DNA from: Mycolicibacterium baixiangningiae | GTDB taxonomy: Bacteria > Actinomycetota > Actinomycetes > Mycobacteriales > Mycobacteriaceae | DNA: 64,000 nucleotides | Reading direction: 5' to 3' | Assembly (NCBI RefSeq): GCF_016313185.1 | Contig: NZ_CP066218.1 | Coordinates: 4,278,001-4,342,000, forward strand | Shown: positions 41,291 to 49,113 of the stretch, in pieces | How positions within the stretch are numbered: position 1 is the stretch's first letter | Layout of the letters: each line of letters opens with the position of its first letter | Position numbers and translations under genes: made by a program | The notes under the pieces: model-generated | What the model was told of the DNA's origin: nothing | Databases searched by the model: none | The model's input: the letters and a program-made list of their open reading frames with translations, nothing else

Positions 41291-42292
41291 ATGGCGGCTG
41301 AGCGTGGCAGAGGCAGGGTTACGTTGCGTGACGTGGCACTCGCCGCGAACGTGTCGACCACGACGGTGTCGGACTCGTTGAACGGCAGTGGTTCGCTGCC
41401 CGAGAAGACCCGGCAGCGGGTGCGCAAGATTGCTGTCGAGCTGGGGTATCGCCCCAGTGTCGCCGCGCGGTCGTTGCGCAACGGACGCACCGGAATCCTG
41501 GTGATCACGATGGCGCCAAGTGATGTTGACGCCGAATCTTTGTGGCATGTCGAGTATTTCATGCGGGTCATGGCCGGAGCCGCGATCGAAGCGAATCAAC
41601 GCGGCTTTTTCCTCGCGGTTGCGCCGGCGCACATGCAGTTGGATGTCGCGCACGACGGGCTCATCGCCGTCGACCCGGCCAAGGGTGATGAGCTGCTCGA
41701 GTCCGCCCGCCGCCGCGGCACGCCGGTGAGCACGGTGGGGCGCACCGACTCCGCCGCGGCGAGCTGGGTCGACAACGACTGGACGGGTGTCGTTGCCGAC
41801 GTCCTCGATCATCTTGAACGCGGCGGGTCGCGTCGGCCGATGCTCATGACGCCGGACTCCCCTGCGTCGTACATCCATTCCGTCGAGCATGAGTTCAGCT
41901 CCTGGTGCGCCCAGCGAGGATTCGCCGACCGCAGGTCGCGCATCCCGGGCGCCCTCGATCCGGCGGTGGCTCGCGCAGCCGTGCGGAACATCCTCGACAC
42001 CCCCGAACCCCCGGACGCGCTCTTCGTCGGCCTGGATCAGCTCGCGCTGGCCGCGGAACTCGCCGCGATGGACCTGGGGCTGCGCGTCCCGCAGGACCTC
42101 ATGCTGGTGAATCTCGGCGACGGTGCGGCGGTTGCCTCTGCGCCTGTGCCGATCTCGGTGGTCGAATTGCACGCCGAGGACATGGGGAGAGCAGCGGTCC
42201 GGATGCTGGTCGACCAGATCGAACACGCCGCCCACCCGCACCACGAGGTGGTGCCCGGGCATCTCGTCGTCCGCGCCAGCTCTCGGCCGTAG
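41291..42292 (+). CDS. LacI-family transcriptional regulator (333 aa)
   Basis: The N-terminal helix-turn-helix and hinge are clear: VTLRDVALAANVSTTTVSDSLNGSGSLPEKTRQRVRKIAVELGYRPSVAARSLRNGRTG (residues ~10-68). The periplasmic-binding-protein-like effector domain follows (GLIAVDPAKGDEL, DALFVGLDQLALAAELAAMDLGLRVPQDL, VELHAEDMGRAAVRMLVDQI). It ends with a release-type loop for a small ligand. Palindromes at 42331 and 42391, just downstream and before the permease, are its likely operators. Confidence 0.9.
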   Translation: MAAERGRGRVTLRDVALAANVSTTTVSDSLNGSGSLPEKTRQRVRKIAVELGYRPSVAARSLRNGRTGILVITMAPSDVDAESLWHVEYFMRVMAGAAIEANQRGFFLAVAPAHMQLDVAHDGLIAVDPAKGDELLESARRRGTPVSTVGRTDSAAASWVDNDWTGVVADVLDHLERGGSRRPMLMTPDSPASYIHSVEHEFSSWCAQRGFADRRSRIPGALDPAVARAAVRNILDTPEPPDALFVGLDQLALAAELAAMDLGLRVPQDLMLVNLGDGAAVASAPVPISVVELHAEDMGRAAVRMLVDQIEHAAHPHHEVVPGHLVVRASSRP

Positions 42293-42330
42293 CGTGCCGT
42301 AGCGCGTCACCAAGCCTTAGCGAGCGGTAA

Positions 42331-42344
42331 CAGGAACGTTACTG
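42331..42344. promoter_or_regulatory. Imperfect LacI-type operator CAGGAAC/GTTACTG
   Basis: A 14-bp inverted repeat with one mismatch centred on CG, the centre typical of LacI-family operators. It shares AGGAACGTT with the perfect palindrome at 42391, 60 bp away centre to centre, a spacing allowing cooperative binding on one DNA face. Confidence 0.55.
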
Positions 42345-42390
42345 CGGCGGCCACTCCGCGACACACGACGCGCCTAACTTCTCCCGGTAG

Positions 42391-42410
42391 CTACAGGAAC
42401 GTTCCTGTAG
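42391..42410. promoter_or_regulatory. Perfect 20-bp LacI-type operator
   Basis: CTACAGGAAC followed directly by its reverse complement GTTCCTGTAG; a perfect palindrome with the central CG of LacI-family sites. It lies 27 nt upstream of the permease GTG, so it probably overlaps the promoter or transcription start. Confidence 0.75.
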
Positions 42411-42437
42411 AGCGGGAACATCGCCGAAGGAGCGCAC

Positions 42438-43877
42438 GTGGAGGACATCGAGACCCGTTCGTCACCGGTCACACCGAGTGCCGCACCGATGCGGCGTGAG
42501 TTCACCATGTGGTCGGCAGCCATGCTCGGCTTCGTCTTCGTGTCGCCGATCGTGGCCATGTACATGGTGTTCGGGCTCGGTCTGGCCGCCGCCGGGCCCG
42601 GTTTCTGGTGGGCCCTGGTGGTGGTGCTGATCGGCCAGGTGCTCATCGGCGTGACGTTCGGTGTGCTCGCCTCGCGGTGGCCGATGGCAGGCGGGGTGTA
42701 CCAGTGGTCGCGGCGCTTGCTCGGCCCGGCCTACGGGTGGTTCGCCGGATGGGCCTACATGTGGACGCTGATGATCACCCTGACCGCGGTGTCCTACGGT
42801 GGCGCGTTGTTCGCCGCCGCCGCTTTCGATCTCGACGCGGACAACCAGATGCTGATGACGCTCGTCGGAATGGTCATCCTCGCCGGTGCTGTGCTCGTCA
42901 ACGTGCTGGGCCGCGCGGCGGTCCGCATCGTCGGCTTCCTGTGCCTGATCGCCGAGGTGGTCGGCTCGGTGGGTATCGCGATTTGGCTGTTGTGCTTCCA
43001 TCGCGTCAACAGCGTCGTGACGCTCGGCAGCGCGCTCACCTGGCCGTCGGACACCGCCTTCATGGCCACCCCGTTCGTGCTGGCGATCATGTTCGCGGGA
43101 TGGTCCTTCCTCGGTTTCGAGAGCGCCAGCACCCTCGCCGAGGAGGTCGGTGAACCCAAGCGCGACATCCCCAGGGCGATCGTCGGATCCCTCGTCGGCG
43201 TCGGAATCGTCGTGCTGTTCACGTGTTTCGCCTTCCTGATGGCCATGCCCGAAAGCGCCGCCGCCGAGGCGGACCCCGTCGCGGCCACGCTCACCGCATA
43301 CCTCCCGGCGCCTGCCTTCAAGGCGGTCATGATCCTGTTCGTCATCGCCTACTTCGCCACCGTCGTCGCGATCAGTTCGGCCGTGTCGCGCATCGTGTGG
43401 TCATACGGGCGCAATGGGGAACTACCGGTGAGCCGCCACCTCGGCAGACTTCACGGGCGCATCAACACCCCGACCATCGCGACGGTGGTCACCGGCACGA
43501 TCGGCATTCTGCTGTACCTGCCGTTCCAGAGCGAGCACATTTACACGCTGCTGGTCACATTCGTGACCGCAGGCTTCTTCCTGTCGTTCAGTTTTCCCAT
43601 CGTCGGGCTCGCCATCAGCAAGATCCGGGGGACGTGGGACCGCTCCGAACCGACGTTCCTCGGCCGCGCCGGGCACGTCGCGGGATGGCTCGCGCTGGTG
43701 TGGGTGATCGTCGAGACCGTCAACGTGCTGTGGCCTCGCACCGGCGACCCGCTGGTCGACTGGGCGCCGTTCATCGTCACAGCAGCCCTGTTCGTCATCG
43801 GCCTCGCCATCCGGGCGGCATTGGGGCTCAAGGCCGTTCCGGATGCCACGAGTACGGAACTCCAGCCGCAAACCTGA
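42438..43877 (+). CDS. APC-superfamily amino acid/amine permease (479 aa)
   Basis: Twelve hydrophobic segments. The N-terminal helix 1 region (FTMWSAAMLGFVFVSPIVAMYMVFG) and the conserved MAGGVYQWSRRLLGPAYGWFAGW of helix 3 are typical of the amino acid-polyamine-choline transporters, as is FLGFESASTLAEEVGEPKRDIPRAI. GAAGGAG precedes the GTG at 42438. It probably imports an amine or amino acid for use by the co-directional flavin monooxygenase (62 nt downstream), under control of the LacI-type regulator. Confidence 0.88.
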   Translation: MEDIETRSSPVTPSAAPMRREFTMWSAAMLGFVFVSPIVAMYMVFGLGLAAAGPGFWWALVVVLIGQVLIGVTFGVLASRWPMAGGVYQWSRRLLGPAYGWFAGWAYMWTLMITLTAVSYGGALFAAAAFDLDADNQMLMTLVGMVILAGAVLVNVLGRAAVRIVGFLCLIAEVVGSVGIAIWLLCFHRVNSVVTLGSALTWPSDTAFMATPFVLAIMFAGWSFLGFESASTLAEEVGEPKRDIPRAIVGSLVGVGIVVLFTCFAFLMAMPESAAAEADPVAATLTAYLPAPAFKAVMILFVIAYFATVVAISSAVSRIVWSYGRNGELPVSRHLGRLHGRINTPTIATVVTGTIGILLYLPFQSEHIYTLLVTFVTAGFFLSFSFPIVGLAISKIRGTWDRSEPTFLGRAGHVAGWLALVWVIVETVNVLWPRTGDPLVDWAPFIVTAALFVIGLAIRAALGLKAVPDATSTELQPQT

Positions 43878-43939
43878 CCGTCGAAAAATACGAAGCATTC
43901 AACGCTTCACCGCGATATCGAGAAAGTAGTGATTCTCCA

Positions 43940-45253
43940 GTGAAAGACAAGAAGTTTCATCTCGGCTGGTTCATGAACTTCACCTCCGACATGTGGACCG
44001 GGCCGTTCGAGCAGGCCGGCGGCACACCGTGGGACGGCCAGTTCTACGTCGAGATGGCAAAGAACCTGGAGCGTGCAGGCTTCGACTTCATCATGATGGA
44101 GGACAAGCTGGCCGTCTCCGAGGCTTTCGGCGGTACCAAAGAAGCCGTGCTCAAGCACGCGTTCGGCATGGTGCCCAAGCATGATCCGGCACCCTTGGCG
44201 ACGCTGATGAGCGCGTCCACCCAACATCTCGGCATCGTGGCCACGCTGTCGACGTTGGGCTATCCGCCGTTCATGCTGGCTCGGTTGTGCTCCACCATCG
44301 ACCACATCTCGCACGGCCGGTTCGGCTGGAACATCGTGACCAGCGCCGAGAACGCAGCCGCCCAAAATTTCGGCCTGGACAAACTGCCGCCGCGCGAGGA
44401 CCGCTATGCGATGGCCGACGAGTACATGGATCTGGTTTACCAGCTGTGGGATTCGTGGGAACCGGACGCCGTCGTCATCGATCGCGAGCGCGGTGTGCAC
44501 ACCGATTTCACGAAAGTGCACGAGATCAACTTCGACGGCAAGTACTACAAATGCCGCGGTCCACTCAACACCGCGCCGTCTCCGCAGGGCCGACCGACGT
44601 TCCTGCAAGCCGGAGGATCTCCGCGGGGACGCGACTTCGCGGCCAAGCACGCCGACGCGATCATCACGCTGGCCGAAGGCGTCGACGGGATGCGGGAGTA
44701 TCGCGAGGACGTCCGTGGCCGGGCGGCCGCCCAGGGCCGCAATCCCGACGAGGTCAAGGTCATGTACCTCGTGGTTCCGACGCTCGGCGAGACCACCGAG
44801 GAGGCGCTGGCGCGGCGCGAGCGGATGGTCACCTCGCAGGCGTTCGCCGAACAGTCACTGTCGCTACTCTCGTCGATCACCGATATCGACTTCGCTCAGT
44901 TCGACCTCGATTCGCCGCTGCCGCATCTCACCACCAACGGCGAGCAGGGCTCGCTCGACAAGTTCCAGCAGTCCGGTTCGGGTAAGACTCTGCGGGAACT
45001 CGTCTACGAGTCCGCCGAGTTCTCGTCGTCCTATCCGCTGATCGGTACGCCGTCGGCCGTGGCCGATGAGATGGAATGGCTCATGGACGAGGTCGGCGGC
45101 GATGGTTTCCTCATCACACTGCACAACCAAGGGGTGAGCCGCAGGCACGTCATCGAGGTCACCGACGGCCTGGTGCCTGAACTGCAGCGGCGCGGCGTCG
45201 TGCGCACGGAGTACACGCAGAAGACTCTGCGCGAGACGCTTCGGGAGTTCTGA
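43940..45253 (+). CDS. Luciferase-like FMN-dependent monooxygenase, NtaA/DszA family (437 aa)
   Basis: A long luciferase-like protein of the NtaA/SnaA/DszA/DmoA group. Landmarks are FHLGWFMNFTSDMWTGPFEQAG at the N-terminus, ERAGFDFIMMEDKLAVSEAFGG, STIDHISHGRFGWNIVTSAENAAAQNFG, FLQAGGSPRGRDFAAKHADAII and LIGTPSAVADEMEWLMDEVGGDGFLI. Members oxidise xenobiotic or sulfur/nitrogen-containing substrates with FMNH2 from a separate reductase, not encoded here. GTG at 43940 is the only start before the conserved region; its ribosome site is weak. Followed by a strong terminator. Confidence 0.85.
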   Translation: MKDKKFHLGWFMNFTSDMWTGPFEQAGGTPWDGQFYVEMAKNLERAGFDFIMMEDKLAVSEAFGGTKEAVLKHAFGMVPKHDPAPLATLMSASTQHLGIVATLSTLGYPPFMLARLCSTIDHISHGRFGWNIVTSAENAAAQNFGLDKLPPREDRYAMADEYMDLVYQLWDSWEPDAVVIDRERGVHTDFTKVHEINFDGKYYKCRGPLNTAPSPQGRPTFLQAGGSPRGRDFAAKHADAIITLAEGVDGMREYREDVRGRAAAQGRNPDEVKVMYLVVPTLGETTEEALARRERMVTSQAFAEQSLSLLSSITDIDFAQFDLDSPLPHLTTNGEQGSLDKFQQSGSGKTLRELVYESAEFSSSYPLIGTPSAVADEMEWLMDEVGGDGFLITLHNQGVSRRHVIEVTDGLVPELQRRGVVRTEYTQKTLRETLREF

Positions 45254-45353
45254 ACACGACGGTTGCCTCTCCCGTCTCGCAGCCTCGATGTCCGTGGAAG
45301 AACCTTTAGTCGGAGTCCTGACGTTCGCAAATCTGTTCACAAATGGCATGAGA

Positions 45354-45383
45354 ACGGCCCTCGGAGTGATCTCCGAGGGCCGT
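45354..45383 (+). terminator. Rho-independent terminator after the monooxygenase gene
   Basis: A 13-bp perfect stem (ACGGCCCTCGGAG / CTCCGAGGGCCGT) with a TGAT loop, followed by TTTC. It is the best terminator in the window and marks the end of the ancestral chromosome segment, 6 nt before the tRNA fragment. Confidence 0.85.
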
Positions 45384-45389
45384 TTCACC

Positions 45390-45437
45390 TGGTAGCGGGG
45401 ACAGGATTCGAACCTGCGACCTCTGGGTTATGAGCCG
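45390..45437 (-). repeat. 3'-terminal fragment of tRNA-Met(CAT), att site of an integrated element
   Basis: On the minus strand this reads the anticodon loop CTCATAACC, a variable region, a T arm GCAGG-TTCGAAT-CCTGT, the acceptor 3' strand CCCCGCT, A and CCA. The expected 5' half (beginning AGCGGGG) is absent: the sequence beyond 45438 has no matching acceptor or D arm. Only the last ~47 nt of the tRNA remain, the normal leftover when an element integrates at the anticodon-to-3' end of a tRNA gene. The restored complete tRNA should lie at the other end of the island, beyond 64 kb. Confidence 0.82.
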
Positions 45438-45702
45438 GCCGGTTGTGGTCTTGCACTTCTACCTACGTCGCTAACGTGCAGGTCGGTCGCGATTTCGCGT
45501 CTCGTATGTCACGCCGTGTCGAAGCGGTCTGCCCCGTTGCGCACGGTTTCGTTCACAAATCCGTTCACATCGATCCATTCGCCCCAAGCCTGCAAACGCT
45601 TGTCCCACAGGAAGCTCAGGGATTTGCCGTCCGAATCTGATCCCTCTTGGGACACTGGCCAAGAGACGAAAACACCAGCCGGTCGAACGAGCCGCTGTGA
45701 CG
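45438..45702. other. Island left-end non-coding stretch with GTTCACAAAT repeats
   Basis: No supported gene. GTTCACAAAT occurs at 45551-45560, with GTTCACAT at 45563; the same 10-mer is at 45335-45344 on the other side of the tRNA fragment. These could be arm-type integrase sites or chance. A minus-strand frame (45509-45706) has protein-like composition but no ribosome site. Confidence 0.4.
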
Positions 45703-47772
45703 TCACCCTGCTCGATACCGAACGATGTGGGCTCGGGCAGTCTCCCTAGCGCCACGCGGATCAGCCAGCCGCTCACCAAGCGTCTTGGCGGCGAGGTCCA
45801 ACGGCAGCGCTACTGAGAACTTGAGCCCTGAGATGGCCTCCTCATCGACGCGCGGAACGGCGTCGGAGTCCGCAGCCTTGACGTCATCTCCGGTGATGCC
45901 TTCTGGAAGAAGCACGCTCTCGTTCTCCACCCCGCTCGCGTTGAGGCCCAGCCCTGCGAGAAGTGTCGCGTTGGCCCTTAGGCCGGCCCACGTCCACAGG
46001 CGCGCACCTCCCGCACCGCGAGGATGCAGCACAAGGCCGTTGTCGTTGACCTCCGTGGCGCGTTCTTCGCGGAGGCGCTCCATCGCTACCGGAACGCGCT
46101 TGGACAACTCGACGTCAGGCACCGCCCCAAGCAGCACCTCCCTCTTCGCCTGGCACACCTCGAACGATTGCGTGACTGCACCGGACGGCCACCTCACGTC
46201 ACCTTTGGTCGGGATCTCCTCGACCCATACAGTGAAGCGCTCCCAGTCGACGTGTTGGACTAACCAGCCTCGACCTGCGAGAACGAGTGGTCGCTGCTCG
46301 CGATCCTTCCCGGCCGGAATGGCAAGCGGCGAGACGAATCCGATCTCCTTAATACCGGCCACGACCCGCAACTCAAGATCGGCAACGAAAGTCGAGAGAA
46401 GGTCCATGAAGTGTCGCTTGCCAAACTCCTCCTCCGCGCGCGGGCCTATCATCAGCAACCCTGAGTCCTCAACGAGAAACTCTTGCTCGCGCAGGTAGGC
46501 GAGCACCTCCGCACCATCCGCCATGAGCGGAAGGTCCCCCCACCAACGCGACCAGTCCGATGCTCCAAACGATCCCTCTTGGAGCGCCAGCGCAAGAAGT
46601 TGTTGGGCAGCAAGGTGGCGTGGATGTGGTGGAGCGACTACCTCCTCGACGAATCCGCGCTTCCACAGGAGTAGAACGGCAGCAGCGTCGAGTAGTCCGT
46701 CGAGACTGGTGGCGAGGAACAGAGTGTTGCGGCTCGTGCCCGGTCGCCTGCCGGTACGGCCGAGTCGTTGTAGGAACGACGAAACGGTGCGCGGCGCGTC
46801 GATCTGGATGACTCGATCGAGGTCGCCGATGTCGATACCAAGCTCAAGCGTGGATGTCGCGACGATGACCGTGTCTTTGGCCTCGGCGAAAGCACGTTCG
46901 CTTTGTCGCCTCTCGTCGACGGAGAGCGACGAGTGGGACACGAACGTCTGGACGCCACGCTCGCGCAGGAGGAAGGCGAGTTCCTCGGCGGAACGCCGTG
47001 ATTCGGCGAACACCAGTCGCTTGTCGCCCCGATGGAGCCGAGAGATGACCGTGGCGGCGTTGTCCATGCTCCCGACATAGTCGATGGTGACCTCTGGGCT
47101 CACCGTCGGCGATGAGTCCTCTCGCACCACGACGACCGGCTTGCGCCCCTCGGTCGAACCCTGCATCCACGTGCCAACCGCCTCTGGGTTGCCAATGGTT
47201 GCGGAAAGCCCGACGCGTTGGATCCTGTTCTTAGCGATCCGTTCGACGCGCTCCAGCACGGCGAGTAAGTGCCAGCCTCGGTCGGAATTAGCGAACGAGT
47301 GAAGTTCGTCGATCACGACACCCCGGACGGACCCGAGGAATCGCTCATGGTCGACTCGTCGCGACACGAGCATGGCCTCAATGGATTCCGGGGTCGTCAG
47401 CAGGATGTCTGGCCTGTCGGCGAGCATGCCCCGACGCTCGGACTGCCCAATGTCGCCATGCCACAACCCGGCCGTCCTGCCGAGCCAGGAGCAATAGGCG
47501 CTCACGCGAGGGTGAATGTTGTTCAGGAGCGCACGAAGTGGCGTGACATAGAGGATGGTCGTACCTGACCAGTTGCCTTCGACCATCTCAGAAAGCAGAG
47601 GAAAAAGAGCGGCCTCGGTCTTGCCCCCGGCGGTCGGTGCGACGAGGACGCAATCCGTACCTGACCTGACCGGTTCGACCGAGTCGACCTGGAGTGGTCT
47701 GAGTCCAGGCCAACCGAGCGAGTTGACGATGTGATATTCGATGGCCGCGTCGAGGCCAGTGGGAGCCGACAT
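45703..47772 (-). CDS. brxHI: BREX type 2 helicase BrxHI
   Basis: The protein is 689 aa, superfamily 2. Motif I APTAGGKTEAAL is near residue 44, motif Ia YVTPLRALLNN, motif II DELHSF near 155, motif III LSATIGNP, then the second RecA domain with VATSTLELGIDIGDLDRVIQ and motif VI FLQRLGRTGRR. The Lhr-like C-terminal region follows. It unwinds nucleic acid in an ATP-dependent way and is a fixed member of type 2 BREX. The last gene of the operon, 3 nt after brxD; it ends about 265 nt inside the island from the tRNA scar. Confidence 0.88.
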   Translation of the reverse strand: MSAPTGLDAAIEYHIVNSLGWPGLRPLQVDSVEPVRSGTDCVLVAPTAGGKTEAALFPLLSEMVEGNWSGTTILYVTPLRALLNNIHPRVSAYCSWLGRTAGLWHGDIGQSERRGMLADRPDILLTTPESIEAMLVSRRVDHERFLGSVRGVVIDELHSFANSDRGWHLLAVLERVERIAKNRIQRVGLSATIGNPEAVGTWMQGSTEGRKPVVVVREDSSPTVSPEVTIDYVGSMDNAATVISRLHRGDKRLVFAESRRSAEELAFLLRERGVQTFVSHSSLSVDERRQSERAFAEAKDTVIVATSTLELGIDIGDLDRVIQIDAPRTVSSFLQRLGRTGRRPGTSRNTLFLATSLDGLLDAAAVLLLWKRGFVEEVVAPPHPRHLAAQQLLALALQEGSFGASDWSRWWGDLPLMADGAEVLAYLREQEFLVEDSGLLMIGPRAEEEFGKRHFMDLLSTFVADLELRVVAGIKEIGFVSPLAIPAGKDREQRPLVLAGRGWLVQHVDWERFTVWVEEIPTKGDVRWPSGAVTQSFEVCQAKREVLLGAVPDVELSKRVPVAMERLREERATEVNDNGLVLHPRGAGGARLWTWAGLRANATLLAGLGLNASGVENESVLLPEGITGDDVKAADSDAVPRVDEEAISGLKFSVALPLDLAAKTLGERLADPRGARETARAHIVRYRAG

Positions 47773-47775
47773 CAG

Positions 47776-49113
47776 CTAGAGGTCCAACTCGATTTCGTCG
47801 ACGCTCTCGGTCGGAGCGCGGTTGCTCCGCGCGTGCATCTCTCGCTCCACCGGCGTCAGCTCGTCGGCGCTGACGGTGAGGTGGTAGTCGCGGCGTGGGT
47901 TGAAGTCTTCGAAGAGGTCCACACGGTCGAGGACGTCTGAGACCAACTTCTTGAGGAACAGTCGAGGCGCGATTCCGGTTCGACCGCCCAACTCACCGCC
48001 GACCGCGGCTGCGAGGTCTCGCAAGTAATCGTCGTCGACGACGCTCCTGACACGCTCAGGATCTTTGGCGCCGGACGCGTAGATATCACGTACACGGCTG
48101 CCCAACTCCAGCAGCGACTCTGGCGTAAAGCCTGCGAGCCGGACCTGCGTTGCGCGCGGGTTGTCGAAGCGTGCGTCCGTGGTGAAGTCGGTTTGAAGTC
48201 GTTGGGCCAGCGGCGGAAGACGTTGCACACCTTGCTGCCCGTCGAAGAACGCGGGTGTTCCGGTGAGGACTAGATACAGCCCAGGGAACCGGCCGCCGTC
48301 AATCTCGTCCATGAGCTGACGAAGAGCGTTCAGCGATTTCTCTCGGACATCGCTTCTCATGCGTTGCAACGTCTCGACTTCATCGAGGACTATGACAAGT
48401 CCCGCGTAGTCCGAATCGCGAAGGACGGTGAGCAGCCCTTGGAGGAAGCCGAGTGCACCGAAGTGGTCGAGGTCGCCACGAACTCCGGCGGCACGCTTCA
48501 CCGAGGCCGCTACGTGAGGCTGGCCTCCGAGCCACGCCAACAGTCCATCCGCCTCCGCAGAGTTACCCGCAGTCTGCGCCAGCCGGTACTGCCGCAAAAC
48601 AGCGGCGAAGGCCGGCGCATCCTTCGAGACGTCGGACAGTCGACGTTGGAGGAGGTCGAGCGTTCCTCCTGAGCCTGGTGATTGTGCGGATCCATCCTTG
48701 GCGTCGTGGTCGAGGATGTAGAACCAGCCGTCAATGACGTCTCGGAGGGCACCCGACTGGGTGGTCGAAGTAGAGAGGTTCTCCGTGATGCGCCGATACA
48801 CGGTCTCCAACTTGTGCAGGGGCGTTTCTGTCTCGCTGATCTGCACCTCGGTGGTGGCGAACCCTGCTCGCTTGGCTCGCTCTGTCAGCCAGCGGGAGAA
48901 GAAAGTCTTGCCGGAGCCGTACTCGCCACGGACGGCCTTGAATACGGCGCCGCCACCGGAGACGGTCTGCAACTCTTCATCAACGGCGTCCTCGAAGCGT
49001 GCCAGTCCGACGGCGAGGACGTCGAGGCCCTGCTGAGGCACGGTGCCGCGCCGCAGCGCGTCGATGATGTCCTTGCGGCGACGGGGGCTGAAGCTGCCCG
49101 ACACCTCGGTCAT
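47776..49113 (-). CDS. brxD: BREX ATP-binding protein BrxD
   Basis: The protein is 445 aa, DUF2791-type P-loop ATPase. Walker A is GEYGSGKTFFSRWLTERA near residues 63-70 and Walker B LVIVLDEVETLQ near 241; RQLMDEIDGGRFPGLYLVLTGTPAFFDGQQG follows. Sensor residues fit the AAA+ ORC/Cdc6-like group. In BREX type 2 it accompanies the BrxHI helicase. ATG at 49113 overlaps the pglZ stop by 4 nt (ATGA). Confidence 0.9.
   Translation of the reverse strand: MTEVSGSFSPRRRKDIIDALRRGTVPQQGLDVLAVGLARFEDAVDEELQTVSGGGAVFKAVRGEYGSGKTFFSRWLTERAKRAGFATTEVQISETETPLHKLETVYRRITENLSTSTTQSGALRDVIDGWFYILDHDAKDGSAQSPGSGGTLDLLQRRLSDVSKDAPAFAAVLRQYRLAQTAGNSAEADGLLAWLGGQPHVAASVKRAAGVRGDLDHFGALGFLQGLLTVLRDSDYAGLVIVLDEVETLQRMRSDVREKSLNALRQLMDEIDGGRFPGLYLVLTGTPAFFDGQQGVQRLPPLAQRLQTDFTTDARFDNPRATQVRLAGFTPESLLELGSRVRDIYASGAKDPERVRSVVDDDYLRDLAAAVGGELGGRTGIAPRLFLKKLVSDVLDRVDLFEDFNPRRDYHLTVSADELTPVEREMHARSNRAPTESVDEIELDL

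Noticed and set aside
45390..45470. Complete tRNA gene on the minus strand
   Set aside because: No 5' acceptor strand (AGCGGGG), D arm or anticodon stem 5' side is present; only the 3' fragment exists.
45509..45706. Minus-strand 65-codon frame with protein-like composition next to the tRNA fragment
   Set aside because: No usable ribosome site (AGCAGG abuts the start), no recognisable domain and no integrase motifs; could be decayed island DNA.
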